Assembly (NCBI RefSeq): GCF_030546695.1
Contig: NZ_JAUOTP010000001.1
Coordinates: 124,001-188,000 of the forward strand
Source of the DNA: Sphingomonas natans
GTDB taxonomy: Bacteria > Pseudomonadota > Alphaproteobacteria > Sphingomonadales > Sphingomonadaceae
DNA length: 64,000 nt
Direction: 5' to 3'
Shown: piece after piece, positions 27,309 to 37,123 of the stretch
Layout of the letters: every line of letters starts with the position of its first letter
Position numbering within the stretch: the first letter of the stretch is position 1
Made by a program: the position numbers and the translations under genes
Notes under the pieces: generated by a model
What the model was told of the DNA's origin: nothing
Databases searched by the model: none
The model's input: only the letters and a program-made list of their open reading frames with translations

Positions 27309-29162
27309 TTATCCGTCTTCCGGCCCCATCAGCGCGAGGAGCCTTCGTTCGGCCTCCGCCCGTTCGAGCGTCAGCCTTTGTTGTTCTGCGAACGCCGCCT
27401 CGTCCGTCGAGACCGCGAACGCCCTAGTCGCCTCGGCCAGCGCCGCGTCGATCGCAGGTCGCGTCGCCAGCACCTCGATCGCCTCGCCCAGATCCTGCGC
27501 CGCACGCAGCGGATCCGCATCGCTGCGGAGGAAGGAAAAGGCAAGGCCGTTGGCGCCGAGAAGACGATTCGCTGCGCTGGTCACACCAGCTGATCTCAAT
27601 ATGTGGCCCATGTCGGCGCTTTCAAGCGATCCCTGCACGACGATCGCATCGATGAGCGCGTCGCGCAGGGCGGAGAGCATCTCGTCCGGCAGCGGCAGCC
27701 CCTGCAGCGCCTCGGCATGTTCTCCGATCAGCTCGGGGCGAAGGACGAGGCCGGCGAGCACGGCACGCGCGAGCATCTGATCGATCCCGCTGCGGCCGAT
27801 CGCGAGCGCCGGTTCGGTTGCTGGACGCTGCGGCGACTGGAAAGGACCGCCGCCGCCTCCGCGGACAAACGGACGCTTGCGCTGGAAATTCCGCTGGGGC
27901 GGGGCGGCATCGTAGAGCGCATCGAAGCGGCGGCGATATTCGCCGAGATATTGTTCGCGGACGTCGGCGTCGCCGATCGTGCGCGCAATCTCGGTCAGCC
28001 GCTGGCGCAGGCCCGCCCGTGCTTCCGGGGTAGTGAGGGGCGTAGCGGCGAGCTCGCTGTCCCATACGAGATCGACGAGCGGCCGGGCGGCTGCGACCAC
28101 GCGTTCGAGCGCGTCGATGCCGCCCGCCTTGACCAGATCGTCGGGATCCTGGCCCGGGGGCAGGGTTGCGAAGGCGAGGCTGCGGCCGGGACCGACGAGC
28201 GGCATCGCGCGCAGCGCAGCGCGGATCGCGGCCTTCTGCCCGGCCTTGTCGCCGTCGAGGCACAGGATTGGCACTTCGGCGAGGCGCCACATCCGCTCGA
28301 GCTGCGCCTCGGTGACGGCGGTGCCGTTCGGCGCGACGACCTCGTCGAGACCCGCCTTGGCCAGCGCGATCACGTCCATATAGCCTTCGACGACGATCAG
28401 CCGTCCGGCCTTGCGCGAGGCGGGCCCGGCACGATCGAGATTGAAGAGCGTGCGGCCTTTGTCGAACATGGGCGTGTCGGGCGAGTTCAGATATTTGGGC
28501 TCGCCGGTATCGAGGATCCGGCCGCCGAACGCGATCGTCCGCCCGCGCTGGTCGCGGATCGGGATCATCAGCCGGCCGCGAAAGCGATCGTAAGGCTCCT
28601 TGTCCTCGACCTTAATGAGGAGTCCGGCCTCGACGAGCGTGTCGTCGCCGAAGCCGGCGAGCGCGGCCTTGAGCTTGCCGCGGCTGTCGGGTGCGAAGCC
28701 GATGCCGAACGTCTGGGCGATTTCGTCCGGCACGCCGCGGCGCTGGAGGTAGGCGCGCGCCTCGGCGCCGCCGATGCCCTGCAGCTGGTCCGCGAACCAG
28801 CGCGCGGCCGCCTCGTTGGCGGCGGCGAGGCCGGTCTGGCGCTCGGCCTTTTCGGCGGCGCGCGGATCGGGCGCGGGCATTTCCAGCCCGGCGGCGGCGG
28901 CAAGCTCCTTGACCGCATCGATGAAGGGCAGGCCGCGCGCCTCGGTCAGGAAGCGGATCGCGTCGCCGTGCGCGGAGCAACCGAAGCAGTGGTAGAAGCT
29001 CTTGTCGTTATTGACGTAGAAGCTGGGCGTCTTCTCGTCGTGGAACGGGCAGCAGCCCTTATATTCGCGGCCGGCCTTCTGCAGCTTCACCGAGCGGCCG
29101 ATGAGCGCGGACAGGTGCGTGCGGGCGCGAAGCTCGTCGAGGAATTGCGGGGAGAGGCTCAT
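27309..29162 (-). CDS. dnaG: DNA primase
   Basis: 617 residues. The CHC2 zinc finger is intact (Cys38, His41, Cys59, Cys62, in CCPFH and CFGC). The Toprim domain shows [15 protein letters not shown] and [13 protein letters not shown]. The C-terminal third is the DnaB-interacting helical region. It synthesises replication primers. The ATG overlaps the stop of the GIY-YIG gene by ATGA, and no good ribosome site of its own is visible, so coupling to that gene may matter. Confidence 0.96.
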   Translation of the reverse strand: MSLSPQFLDELRARTHLSALIGRSVKLQKAGREYKGCCPFHDEKTPSFYVNNDKSFYHCFGCSAHGDAIRFLTEARGLPFIDAVKELAAAAGLEMPAPDPRAAEKAERQTGLAAANEAAARWFADQLQGIGGAEARAYLQRRGVPDEIAQTFGIGFAPDSRGKLKAALAGFGDDTLVEAGLLIKVEDKEPYDRFRGRLMIPIRDQRGRTIAFGGRILDTGEPKYLNSPDTPMFDKGRTLFNLDRAGPASRKAGRLIVVEGYMDVIALAKAGLDEVVAPNGTAVTEAQLERMWRLAEVPILCLDGDKAGQKAAIRAALRAMPLVGPGRSLAFATLPPGQDPDDLVKAGGIDALERVVAAARPLVDLVWDSELAATPLTTPEARAGLRQRLTEIARTIGDADVREQYLGEYRRRFDALYDAAPPQRNFQRKRPFVRGGGGGPFQSPQRPATEPALAIGRSGIDQMLARAVLAGLVLRPELIGEHAEALQGLPLPDEMLSALRDALIDAIVVQGSLESADMGHILRSAGVTSAANRLLGANGLAFSFLRSDADPLRAAQDLGEAIEVLATRPAIDAALAEATRAFAVSTDEAAFAEQQRLTLERAEAERRLLALMGPEDG

Positions 29163-29617
29163 GGGATCGCCGGCCCAACGATTGAGAGGGCGGGGCCGAG
29201 AGCAAGTCCTTCGACAGGCTCAGGACGAACGGAAAGAGGAGCGTCAGGACGAACGGACAGAGCAGGTTGAGGGCGAGCGGAGAGAGGGGCGCCATTCCTT
29301 CCATCCCCGTTCGTCCTGAGCGAAGTCGAAGGACGTGCCTCATGGGATACGGCCAGCTCGTGAAGCCGGGCCCAATTTCCTGCGATAAGGGCCTCCTTCT
29401 TGGCGCGTGACCAGCCTTTCAGGCGCTGCTCCGCCTCGAGAGCTTCGAGCCGCGTTACGAAGCCTTCCGACCACACGAGTGCGACGGGTTGCCGGCGCGC
29501 CGTAAAATCACAGCCCTTGCCGTGATGATGCTGGGCGATCCGCCGATCAAGCGCGTCCGTGTGGCCGACATAGTAACGGCCGTCCGCACAGCGCAGCATG
29601 TAGGTCCAGAAGGTCAT
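29159..29617 (-). CDS. GIY-YIG nuclease-type protein with a repeat-derived tail
   Basis: 152 residues. Residues 1-93 are a single GIY-YIG domain: YMLRCADGRYYVGHTDALDRR carries the two Tyr-containing motifs and Arg, then VTRLEALEAEQRLKGW supplies the Glu/Lys helix. Catalysis would cut DNA. The remaining about 59 residues ([11 protein letters not shown]...SVRPEPVEG...) are translated REP sequence, low in complexity and probably not functional. The gene sits inside a 358-bp inverted-repeat element (29307-29664). Its reading frame escapes the element and ends over the dnaG start codon. Function in the cell is unknown. Confidence 0.8.
   Translation of the reverse strand: MTFWTYMLRCADGRYYVGHTDALDRRIAQHHHGKGCDFTARRQPVALVWSEGFVTRLEALEAEQRLKGWSRAKKEALIAGNWARLHELAVSHEARPSTSLRTNGDGRNGAPLSARPQPALSVRPDAPLSVRPEPVEGLALGPALSIVGPAIP
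29203..29290. repeat. Degenerate REP copies inside the GIY-YIG tail
   Basis: Three decaying copies of the minus-oriented REP end occur in tandem: GACAGGCTCAGGACGAACGG near 29213-29232, then CAGGACGAACGG near 29245-29256, and a GGGCGAGCGGAGAG remnant after it. They lie between the left terminus of the 358-bp element and dnaG. Confidence 0.6.
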
Positions 29618-29664
29618 ACCGAATCGCGTGTAGCACGTCCTTCGACTTCGCTGAGGACGAACGG
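29307..29664 (-). mobile_element. 358-bp GIY-YIG/REP element, copy 1
   Basis: A 32-bp terminus at 29307-29338 (starting CCGTTCGTCCTGAGCGAAGT) is repeated inverted at 29633-29664 with 31 of 32 bases identical. Between them is one GIY-YIG gene whose ATG is 47 bases inside the right end. The element has the same total length, the same outer CCGTTCG and the same gene content as the copy at 47135-47492. No target-site duplication is obvious. Calling it mobile is inference from this architecture. Confidence 0.6.
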
Positions 29665-29695
29665 AAAGGGGGCTAAAAAAATCGGTATCGTGCGA

Positions 29696-30148
29696 CTACC
29701 CCAGCCGCGCCTTCACCAGTCCACTCGCCTTGCCCATGTCCATCTGGCCCGCGAAGCGCTCCTTCAGCGCGGCCATCACGCGGCCCATGTCCTTGACGCT
29801 CGCTGCGCCCAGCTCGGTTGCCAGCGCGTCGACGGCGGCGCGGGCCTCGTCCTCGCTCATCTGCTTGGGCAGGAAGCGTTCGATCACCGCGATCTCGCCG
29901 GCTTCGGCGTCGGCCAGTTCCTGGCGGCCGCCCTTTATATACATGTCGATCGATTCGCGGCGCTGCTTGATCATCTTTTGCAGCACTTCGGTGACGAGCA
30001 GATCGTCGTCGGGCTGGCTGGTGGCGGTGCGCAGTTCGATGTCGCGATTCTTGACCGCAGCCTCGATCAGCCGCGTCGCGGCGACCGTCGCTTTGTCGCC
30101 ACTCTTCATCGCGGCAATCTGCGCCGCCTTCACATCGTCTCGGATCAT
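29696..30148 (-). CDS. GatB/YqeY-domain protein
   Basis: 150 residues, all helical, starting MIRDDVKAAQIAAMKSGDK, with IKQRRESIDMYIKGGRQELA, FLPKQMSEDEA and KDMGRVMAALKERF in the order typical of YqeY proteins. YqeY resembles the tail domain of GatB, which handles tRNA in amidotransfer; the stand-alone protein has no settled role. It is divergent from carA and precedes dnaG/rpoD, a common neighbourhood for the family. Confidence 0.92.
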   Translation of the reverse strand: MIRDDVKAAQIAAMKSGDKATVAATRLIEAAVKNRDIELRTATSQPDDDLLVTEVLQKMIKQRRESIDMYIKGGRQELADAEAGEIAVIERFLPKQMSEDEARAAVDALATELGAASVKDMGRVMAALKERFAGQMDMGKASGLVKARLG

Positions 30149-30207
30149 GATGCTCTCGAATATCGGAAAGGCGGGAGCGTAGCCGAGCGGTGCCCGATTT
30201 GGTAGAG

Positions 30208-30236
30208 TTGACCCTGTCGCCGCCCCCGTCTAGCGG
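30208..30236 (+). promoter_or_regulatory. Possible sigma-70 promoter of carA
   Basis: TTGACC at 30208-30213 is followed after 17 bases by TAGCGG at 30231-30236, 46 bases before the carA start. The -35 element is good and the spacing ideal; the -10 match is weak. Confidence 0.35.
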
Positions 30237-30281
30237 ACGCGGCTTAGCGACATCGCCACCATCCAAAGGAGCCCGCCCATC

Positions 30282-31454
30282 ATGGCCGACGCCACGCCTC
30301 AACGCGCGCCCGAAGGAGCGACGGGCGTGCTTGTTCTTGGGGACGGCACCGTCATCTGGGGCCGCGGCTTCGGCGCCGAGGGCGCCGCCGTGGGCGAGGT
30401 GTGCTTCAACACCGCGATGACCGGCTATCAGGAGGCGATGACCGATCCCTCTTATGCCGCGCAGATCATCACGTTCACCTTTCCGCATATCGGCAATGTC
30501 GGCGCGAACCCCGAAGATATCGAGGCGATCAACCCGCATGCCTTGGGCTGCATCGTCCGCGAGGACGTGACCGATCCGTCGAGCTTCCGATCGACGCAGG
30601 GCTTCGACACGTGGCTGCGCAACAATGGCCGGATCGGGCTGGCGGGCGTCGATACGCGCGCTTTGACCCGCGCCATTCGCATCCAGGGGGCGCCCAACGG
30701 CGTGATCGCGCACAATGCGAAGGGCGAGTTCGATCTGGAGGCGCTGAAGGCGCAGGCGCGCGACTGGCCTGGGCTCGAGGGCATGGACCTCGCGATCGAG
30801 GTCTCAGCGACGCAGAGCTACAAATGGGATGACGGGCTCTGGACGATCGGCGAGGGCTATGCGGCGCACGCCGCGAACCCGGAAGGCCCGCATGTCGTCG
30901 CGATCGATTATGGGCTCAAGCGCAACATCCTGCGCAACCTCGTCGCCGCCGGCGCGCGGGTGACGGTGGTGCCCGCGACGGCGACGTTCGACGAGGTGAT
31001 GGCGCATCAGCCCGACGGCGTGTTCCTCTCGAACGGGCCGGGCGATCCGGCCGCGACCGGGCGCTATGCGGTGCCGGTGATCCAGGATCTGCTCAAGATC
31101 GGCACGCCCATCTTCGGCATCTGCCTTGGCCATCAGCTGCTGGGCTTGGCGGTCGGCGCGAAGACCGAGAAGATGCATCAGGGGCATCGCGGCGCAAACC
31201 ATCCGGTCAAGCGCAGCGACGACGGCCGCGTCGAGATCACGAGCATGAATCACGGCTTCGCGGTCGTGACCGACACGCTGCCGGCCAACGCCGAGCCGAC
31301 GCATTTCTCGCTGTTCGATGGCAGTCTTGCCGGACTGCGGCTGACCGACAAGCCGGCCTTCTCGGTCCAGTATCATCCCGAGGCGAGCCCCGGGCCGCAG
31401 GACAGCCACTATCTGTTCGAGCAGTTCGTCAGCCAGTTGCGGGGCGCGGCATGA
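30282..31454 (+). CDS. carA: Carbamoyl-phosphate synthase small subunit
   Basis: 390 residues. The N-terminal domain opens TGVLVLGDGTVIWGRGFG and contains CFNTAMTGYQEAMTDPSY. The class I glutamine amidotransferase domain carries FLSNGPGDP, the nucleophile FGICLGHQLLG and YHPEASPGP with the His-Glu pair. It hydrolyses glutamine and passes ammonia to CarB. Its stop overlaps the next gene (ATGA), which itself abuts carB. Confidence 0.97.
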   Translation: MADATPQRAPEGATGVLVLGDGTVIWGRGFGAEGAAVGEVCFNTAMTGYQEAMTDPSYAAQIITFTFPHIGNVGANPEDIEAINPHALGCIVREDVTDPSSFRSTQGFDTWLRNNGRIGLAGVDTRALTRAIRIQGAPNGVIAHNAKGEFDLEALKAQARDWPGLEGMDLAIEVSATQSYKWDDGLWTIGEGYAAHAANPEGPHVVAIDYGLKRNILRNLVAAGARVTVVPATATFDEVMAHQPDGVFLSNGPGDPAATGRYAVPVIQDLLKIGTPIFGICLGHQLLGLAVGAKTEKMHQGHRGANHPVKRSDDGRVEITSMNHGFAVVTDTLPANAEPTHFSLFDGSLAGLRLTDKPAFSVQYHPEASPGPQDSHYLFEQFVSQLRGAA

Positions 31455-31807
31455 GCGGCGTCGATCCCAAGCGGCTCGAAGAGGAATGGGCCGAGGATCT
31501 GAAGGTCCTGCAGAGCCTGGCCGAGAATGGCGATCGCGCCGAGCTGGTCCGGCCCGTTGACGTAAGCTTCACGGGGACGCGCGAGGCGATCGACCGGCTC
31601 GAATTCGATGCCGAGGATCTGGCCTTCGTGCCGATCGATCGCGAGGTCGACGAGGACGGCGCGATCACTTTGTTCCTCGAGCGCGAGCAGCCCGCCGATG
31701 CCGCCTCGATCAAATCATTGACCGCCACCTGCCTGGAAATCGAAGCCAAATATGGCGTCGAATATGATGGCTGGGGCTGTGTCGCGGAAACCGGATTGTC
31801 CAACTGA
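31451..31807 (+). CDS. RraB-like (ribonuclease E inhibitor family) protein
   Basis: 118 residues, strongly acidic, cytosolic. [20 protein letters not shown], then [26 protein letters not shown] and the C-terminal [15 protein letters not shown] resemble the RraB family (residues GVEYDGWG near the end are characteristic). RraB binds RNase E and dampens mRNA decay in E. coli; that activity is not shown for this branch. It is inserted between carA and carB, with an ATGA overlap to carA and a TGATG junction to carB, so the three are co-translated. Confidence 0.75.
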   Translation: MSGVDPKRLEEEWAEDLKVLQSLAENGDRAELVRPVDVSFTGTREAIDRLEFDAEDLAFVPIDREVDEDGAITLFLEREQPADAASIKSLTATCLEIEAKYGVEYDGWGCVAETGLSN

Positions 31808-34800
31808 TGCCCAAGCGTACCGACATCAACTCGATCCTCATCATCGGCGCCGGCCCGATCATCATCGGCCAGGCGTGCGAGTTCGATTATTCGGGGACGC
31901 AGGCCTGCAAGGCGCTGCGCGAGGAAGGCTATCGGATCATCCTCGTCAATTCGAACCCGGCGACGATCATGACCGATCCGGACATGGCGGACGCGACCTA
32001 TATCGAGCCGATCACGCCTGAGATCGTGGCCAAGATCATCGAGAAGGAGCGCCCCGATGCGGTGCTGCCGACGATGGGCGGGCAGACCGCGCTGAACACC
32101 GCTCTGGCGCTGTTCAACGACGGCACGCTGGAGAAATATGGCTGCCAGATGATTGGCGCCGATGCGGAGGCGATCGACAAGGCCGAGGACCGGCTCAAGT
32201 TTCGCGACGCGATGGACAAGATCGGGCTGGAAAGCCCGCGCAGCCGGATCGCGCATACGGTCGACGAGGCGCTGGAGGCGCTGGAATTCGTCCAGCTGCC
32301 GTCGATCATCCGGCCGAGCTTCACGATGGGCGGGCAGGGCGGCGGCATCGCCTATAACCGTCAGGAATTCATCGAGATCGTCACCAACGGGCTCGACCTT
32401 TCGCCGACGAGCGAAGTGCTGGTCGAGGAATCGGTGCTCGGGTGGAAAGAATATGAGATGGAGGTCGTGCGGGATCGCAACGACAATTGCATCATCATCT
32501 GCTCGATCGAGAATGTCGATCCGATGGGCATCCATACGGGTGATTCGATCACCGTCGCGCCGGCGCTGACGCTGACCGACAAGGAATATCAGATCATGCG
32601 CAACGCAAGCATCGCGGTGCTGCGCGAGATCGGCGTGGAGACGGGCGGCTCGAACGTCCAGTTCGCGGTCAATCCCAAGGACGGGCGGCTCGTCGTCATC
32701 GAGATGAACCCGCGCGTGTCGCGCTCGTCGGCTTTGGCGTCGAAGGCGACGGGCTTCCCGATCGCCAAGGTCGCCGCCAAGCTGGCGGTCGGCTATACGC
32801 TCGACGAGATCACCAACGACATTACCGGCGCGACGCCGGCGAGCTTCGAGCCGACGATCGACTATGTCGTCACCAAGATTCCGCGTTTCGCCTTCGAGAA
32901 GTTCAAGGGCGCGAGCGATCATCTGACGACGGCGATGAAGTCGGTCGGCGAGGTGATGGCGATCGGGCGCAACATCCACGAGAGCCTGCAAAAGGCGCTG
33001 CGCGGGCTGGAGACGGGGCTGTCGGGGCTCAACATCGTCGATCGGCTGAAGGGCGCGCCGCGCCCCGAGATCGAGGCGGCTCTGGCCGAGCCGACGCCGG
33101 ACCGGCTGTTGATTGCGGCGCAGGCGCTCCGCGAGGGCTTCACGGTCGCCGACGTCTGCCGGATCGCCAAATATGATCCGTGGTTCATCGAGCGGCTGAG
33201 CGAAATCGTCGCGGTCGAGGAGAGCATCTGCCGCGACGGGCTGCCCAACGACGCTGTCGGGCTGCGGCGGATCAAGGCGATGGGCTTTTCGGACAAGCGC
33301 CTCGCCTGGCTGGCGCTGCAGTCCGCCAACCTCGCCGGCATGAGCCGCGAGCAGGCGCGGGGATCGGGCATCGTCCATGATGCGATCAAGGGCATGTCGG
33401 GCGGCGTGACCGAGGCCGAGGTGCGCGCGCTGCGCCACAGGCTGGGCGTGCGACCCGTGTTCAAGCGGATCGACACCTGCGCGGCCGAGTTCGAGGCGAA
33501 GACGCCCTACATGTATTCGACCTACGAGGCGCCGAGCTTCGGCGAGCCCGAGAACGAGGCGATGCCGAGCGACCGGCGCAAGATCGTGATCCTCGGCGGC
33601 GGGCCGAACCGGATCGGGCAGGGGATCGAGTTCGATTATTGCTGCTGCCACGCCTGCTTCGCGCTGAGCGATGCGGGCTACGAGACGATCATGATCAACT
33701 GCAATCCGGAGACGGTAAGCACCGATTACGACACGTCCGACCGGCTCTATTTCGAGCCGCTGACGGCCGAGGACGTGCTCGAGATCCTCCACGTCGAGAT
33801 GAGCCGCGGCGAGCTGGTCGGGGTGATCGTCCAGTTCGGCGGGCAGACGCCGCTGAAGCTGGCGCAGGAGCTGGAGAATGCGGGGATCCCGATCCTCGGC
33901 ACCAGCCCGGATGCGATCGATCTGGCCGAGGATCGCGAGCGCTTCGCGGCCCTGGTCGAGAAGCTCGGCCTCAAGCAGCCCGAGAATGGCATCGCCCGGA
34001 GCCGGGAAGAGGCGATCGCGGTGGCGAACCGGATCGGCTATCCGGTGCTGACGCGGCCCTCCTACGTGCTCGGCGGACGGGCGATGGAGGTCGTCGACAC
34101 GCAGGCGCAGCTGGAACTTTACATCACGACCGCCGTGCTCGTGTCGGGCGACAGCCCGGTGCTGATCGACCGCTATCTCCGCGACGCGATCGAGGTGGAT
34201 GTCGATGCGATCTGCGACGGGACCGACGTCGTTATCGCGGGCGTGATGCAGCATATCGAGGAGGCGGGCGTCCATTCGGGCGACAGCGCCTGCTCGCTGC
34301 CGCCGCACAGCCTGCCGCGCGAGATCGTCGCCGAGATCGAGCGGCAGACCGATGCGCTGGCGCGGGCGCTGTCGGTGCGCGGGCTGATGAACGTCCAGTT
34401 CGCAGTGAAGGACGGTGAGGTTTACCTCATCGAGGTCAATCCGCGGGCCAGCCGAACGGTGCCGTTCGTGGCCAAGGCGGTCGGCGCGCCGATCGCCAAG
34501 ATCGCGGCCAGGGTGATGGCGGGCGAGAAGCTCAGCAATCTTCCCAAGATCGATCTCGCGATCAAGCATCATTGCGTGAAGGAAGCGGTGTTCCCCTGGG
34601 CGCGCTTCCCCGGCGTCGATCCGGTCCTCTCGCCCGAGATGAAGAGTACGGGCGAAGTCATGGGAATCGATGTCGATTTCGCGACCGCCTTTGGCAAGGC
34701 ACAGCTCGGCGCGGGCACCGTGCTGCCGCAGACCGGCACCGTCTTCGTCTCGGTCAAACCGTCCGACAAGATCGTCGTGGAGCCGGCCGTCCGCACGCTG

Positions 34801-35127
34801 ATCGACCTCGGCTTCCAGGTCATCGCGACCGAAGGCACCGCCGACTATCTGCGCGAACAGGGCCTCGCGGTCGAGACGGTCAACAAGGTCGCGCAGGGCC
34901 GCCCGCACATCGTCGACCGGATGAAGAACGGGCAGGTCGCGCTCGTGCTCAATACGACCGAGGGCTGGCAGAGCCTGCAGGACAGCAAATCGATCCGGGC
35001 ATCGGCCTTGCAGGCGCGCATCCCCTATTTCACGACCGCGGCGGCGGGCGTGGCGGCGGTGGAGGCGATCGCTGCGATGCGGGACCGGACTCTTGAAGTA
35101 CGATCGCTGCAATCCTATCATGCATGA
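31807..35127 (+). CDS. carB: Carbamoyl-phosphate synthase large subunit
   Basis: 1106 residues, slightly longer than the usual about 1075. The duplicated halves are clear: [20 protein letters not shown] begins the carboxyphosphate half, and [20 protein letters not shown] begins the carbamoyl-phosphate half at about 595. ATP-grasp motifs recur ([16 protein letters not shown]). The C-terminal about 140 residues form the methylglyoxal-synthase-like allosteric domain ([22 protein letters not shown]). It makes carbamoyl phosphate for arginine and pyrimidine synthesis. Confidence 0.98.
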   Translation: MPKRTDINSILIIGAGPIIIGQACEFDYSGTQACKALREEGYRIILVNSNPATIMTDPDMADATYIEPITPEIVAKIIEKERPDAVLPTMGGQTALNTALALFNDGTLEKYGCQMIGADAEAIDKAEDRLKFRDAMDKIGLESPRSRIAHTVDEALEALEFVQLPSIIRPSFTMGGQGGGIAYNRQEFIEIVTNGLDLSPTSEVLVEESVLGWKEYEMEVVRDRNDNCIIICSIENVDPMGIHTGDSITVAPALTLTDKEYQIMRNASIAVLREIGVETGGSNVQFAVNPKDGRLVVIEMNPRVSRSSALASKATGFPIAKVAAKLAVGYTLDEITNDITGATPASFEPTIDYVVTKIPRFAFEKFKGASDHLTTAMKSVGEVMAIGRNIHESLQKALRGLETGLSGLNIVDRLKGAPRPEIEAALAEPTPDRLLIAAQALREGFTVADVCRIAKYDPWFIERLSEIVAVEESICRDGLPNDAVGLRRIKAMGFSDKRLAWLALQSANLAGMSREQARGSGIVHDAIKGMSGGVTEAEVRALRHRLGVRPVFKRIDTCAAEFEAKTPYMYSTYEAPSFGEPENEAMPSDRRKIVILGGGPNRIGQGIEFDYCCCHACFALSDAGYETIMINCNPETVSTDYDTSDRLYFEPLTAEDVLEILHVEMSRGELVGVIVQFGGQTPLKLAQELENAGIPILGTSPDAIDLAEDRERFAALVEKLGLKQPENGIARSREEAIAVANRIGYPVLTRPSYVLGGRAMEVVDTQAQLELYITTAVLVSGDSPVLIDRYLRDAIEVDVDAICDGTDVVIAGVMQHIEEAGVHSGDSACSLPPHSLPREIVAEIERQTDALARALSVRGLMNVQFAVKDGEVYLIEVNPRASRTVPFVAKAVGAPIAKIAARVMAGEKLSNLPKIDLAIKHHCVKEAVFPWARFPGVDPVLSPEMKSTGEVMGIDVDFATAFGKAQLGAGTVLPQTGTVFVSVKPSDKIVVEPAVRTLIDLGFQVIATEGTADYLREQGLAVETVNKVAQGRPHIVDRMKNGQVALVLNTTEGWQSLQDSKSIRASALQARIPYFTTAAAGVAAVEAIAAMRDRTLEVRSLQSYHA

Positions 35128-35215
35128 TCGCGCCATCTCCCAACATCGCTAGGATGGGGCGTCGTCCAAGGGGCGGCGCAGGGATGGCCTGTTCGATCTG
35201 AAGGGAAGTAAGCCG

Positions 35216-35692
35216 ATGGCGACCACAGAGAAGCTGCCGATGCTGGTGGAAGGGCATGACATGCTCACCGCCGAGCTGAAGCGCCTCAAGGTGGAGCGGC
35301 CCGAGATCATCGACGCGATCGAGGAAGCGCGCGCCCATGGCGACCTTTCCGAAAACGCCGAATATCACGCCGCCAAGGAACGCCAGGGCCAGGTGGAGGC
35401 GATGATCGCCGACATCGAGGATCGGCTGGCGCGCGCGCTCGTCATCGATCCGACGACGCTTTCGGGCGACAAGGTCGTGTTCGGCGCGACCGTCCATCTG
35501 GTGGACGAGGACGACAAGCCCGTCACCTACCAGATCGTCGGCCAGACCGAGGCGGATGCGCGATCGGGCAAGATCAGCTTCTCCTCGCCGCTCGGCCGCG
35601 CGCTGATCGGCCGCCGCGTGGACGACGATGTCGAGGTGACGGTGCCGTCGGGCGACCGTTATTATGTCGTGTCGCGCATCGAATTCATCTGA
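35216..35692 (+). CDS. greA: Transcription elongation factor GreA
   Basis: 158 residues of normal length. The N-terminal coiled coil contains [19 protein letters not shown] and the tip motif [16 protein letters not shown] with its acidic residues, followed by the globular C-terminal domain ([22 protein letters not shown]). It rescues backtracked RNA polymerase. AAGGGAAG precedes the ATG. The 88-base gap after carB shows no terminator, so partial read-through from carAB is possible. Confidence 0.97.
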   Translation: MATTEKLPMLVEGHDMLTAELKRLKVERPEIIDAIEEARAHGDLSENAEYHAAKERQGQVEAMIADIEDRLARALVIDPTTLSGDKVVFGATVHLVDEDDKPVTYQIVGQTEADARSGKISFSSPLGRALIGRRVDDDVEVTVPSGDRYYVVSRIEFI

Positions 35693-35884
35693 GGGCGTTA
35701 TTGGAGCATATCGGACGTGGCTGCCCCCCGTCTCCGTTTGCTTCGAGCGCAGATCGAGCTTGCCGAGATCGTAGTCGAGAAGTCGGCCGAGTTCTCGACG
35801 GACGCTTCTCGACAAGCTCGAAGCTGCTCGAACCCAACGGGTGTGTGCCGCCTGACCCTGCTCTAGCTGCCGGAAGCCGATACC

Positions 35885-36511
35885 ATGCGTAGCCAGCCTC
35901 CCCGCGCGACCCTGATGCTCGGCGTCGGCATCGCCGCGGCGTTCGTGCTGTTCGGCGTGGCCGGGCAGAGCGATACGGGCGCGCTGCTCGGCGGGTTCAT
36001 TCCGGCGCGGATCGGCGGCCCGCCGATGCCCGATGCGCTGCCGGTGTGGCTCACGCCGCTGAGCGCGACGATGCTCCATGGCGGGATCCTGCATCTCGTC
36101 TTCAACCTGATGATGCTCGGCTATTGCGGGAAGGAGACCGAGGTCGCGCTCGGGCCGGCGGCTTTGTGCCTGCTCTACGTCGTCGGCGCCTATGCGGCGG
36201 CGGCGGCGCAGTTCATCGCCGATCCGCATGCGACGATCCCGATGATCGGCGCGTCGGGCGCGATCTCGGCGATCGTCGGCGCCTATGCGATCCTCTACGG
36301 GCAGAGGCGCGCGAGCACGCTGCCGCCGAACGTGGCGCGCTGGGTGCATATCGCCTGGCTGGCGGCGGCGTGGACGGGGCTGCAATTGCTGGTCGGCTTC
36401 GCGAGCCGGCTGGACGGGATGGCGATCGCCGCGGCCGCGCATATCGGCGGCTTCCTCGCCGGGCTCGTCATGGCGCGGCCGCTGCTGCGCTTCCGCTATC
36501 GCCAGGCCTGA
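35885..36511 (+). CDS. Rhomboid family intramembrane serine protease
   Basis: 208 residues with six hydrophobic helices. HGGILHLVFNLMMLGYCG is the conserved helix-2 region, GASGAISAIVGAYA contains the catalytic Ser, and AAHIGGFLAGL has the catalytic His in the last helix, so the dyad is complete. It cleaves membrane proteins within the bilayer; substrates unknown. The 190 bases between greA and this gene hold no convincing gene, only a CTCGACAAGCTCGAA stretch that recalls a decayed REP. Confidence 0.88.
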   Translation: MRSQPPRATLMLGVGIAAAFVLFGVAGQSDTGALLGGFIPARIGGPPMPDALPVWLTPLSATMLHGGILHLVFNLMMLGYCGKETEVALGPAALCLLYVVGAYAAAAAQFIADPHATIPMIGASGAISAIVGAYAILYGQRRASTLPPNVARWVHIAWLAAAWTGLQLLVGFASRLDGMAIAAAAHIGGFLAGLVMARPLLRFRYRQA

Positions 36512-36602
36512 AAGCTGATCCAGATTTCGTTTACGAAGTCGTAGACTATGGGCGCTATCGGGGGTGGTTCCGCACCCTGTTTGTAGAACGGCGCCCTGTT
36601 CC

Positions 36603-36770
36603 ATGCGTAGCCTCCTGAAGCTCCTGACCGACCGTCGCGGCGCGACCGCGATCGAATATGGCCTGATCGCGGCGCTGATCGCGGTGGCGGCGATCGGGAC
36701 GATGTCGACGCTCGGCACCAAGCTGAAGAACACCTTCTCCAACGTTTCCAACAATATGAACGCGCGCTAG
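36603..36770 (+). CDS. Flp/Fap-type (type IVb) pilin
   Basis: 55 residues: a short basic leader (LLKLLTDRRGATAIEYGL) with the prepilin-peptidase type junction G-ATAIEYGL followed by the hydrophobic N-terminal helix (IAALIAVAAIGTMSTLG). Glu and Tyr at mature positions 5 and 6 are those expected of Flp pilins. No tad assembly genes are in this window, so the secretion machinery must be elsewhere. Confidence 0.9.
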   Translation: MRSLLKLLTDRRGATAIEYGLIAALIAVAAIGTMSTLGTKLKNTFSNVSNNMNAR

Positions 36771-36870
36771 GCGCGGTTCGGCGGCGGGTGGCCGCTGCCC
36801 GGGGGTAGATGAGGCTCGGTCGCGTGCGGGCGGCCGGGCATTTTTGCGTGGGTGTTGCAAGGCGCGCGCG

Positions 36871-36947
36871 GTGCTCCGGCGGAGGCCGGAGCGTTGGAGT
36901 TTCTGGTGTGCCGCTGGTTGCCAACGCTCCGGCCTTCGCCGGAGCAC
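36871..36947. repeat. Palindromic repeat, GTGCTCCGGC type
   Basis: A 27-bp arm at 36871-36897 (starting GTGCTCCGGCGGAGGCCGGA) is repeated inverted at 36921-36947 with one mismatch, leaving a 23-base loop. Each arm is itself a small palindrome. Part of a 353-base stretch without a gene (36771-37123) that consists mostly of this and the next repeat. Confidence 0.85.
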
Positions 36948-36995
36948 GGCGGTGAGGGTGGCAGGCGGTTCGCGGTTGGGAGACGGCCCCCTTTT

Positions 36996-37095
36996 CGTCA
37001 TCCTGAACTTGTTTCAGGATCCAGCACCCGAACCCGCCAACGGCGCGCGGCTGGAAAGGGCGGAACTTGGATCCTGAAACGAGTTCAGGATGACG
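36996..37095. repeat. Palindromic repeat, CGTCATCCTGAA type
   Basis: A 27-bp arm at 36996-37022 (CGTCATCCTGAACTTGTTTC and on to CAGGATCC) is repeated inverted at 37069-37095 with one mismatch. It is a different repeat family from the one just before it. Together they fill the space between the pilin gene and the frameshifted HTH gene. Confidence 0.85.
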
Positions 37096-37123
37096 GGTTG
37101 GGAGCGGCCATTTCCGCGAAAGG

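Noticed and set aside
31429-35136. A 1235-codon open frame on the minus strand opposite carB
   Set aside because: It is the antisense shadow of carB; the translation is rich in Arg, Asp and His without any domain, and GC-rich codon bias explains its openness.
35701-35892. A 63-codon frame between greA and the rhomboid gene
   Set aside because: No ribosome site, no domain and a composition like non-coding DNA; the stretch resembles a decayed repeat.
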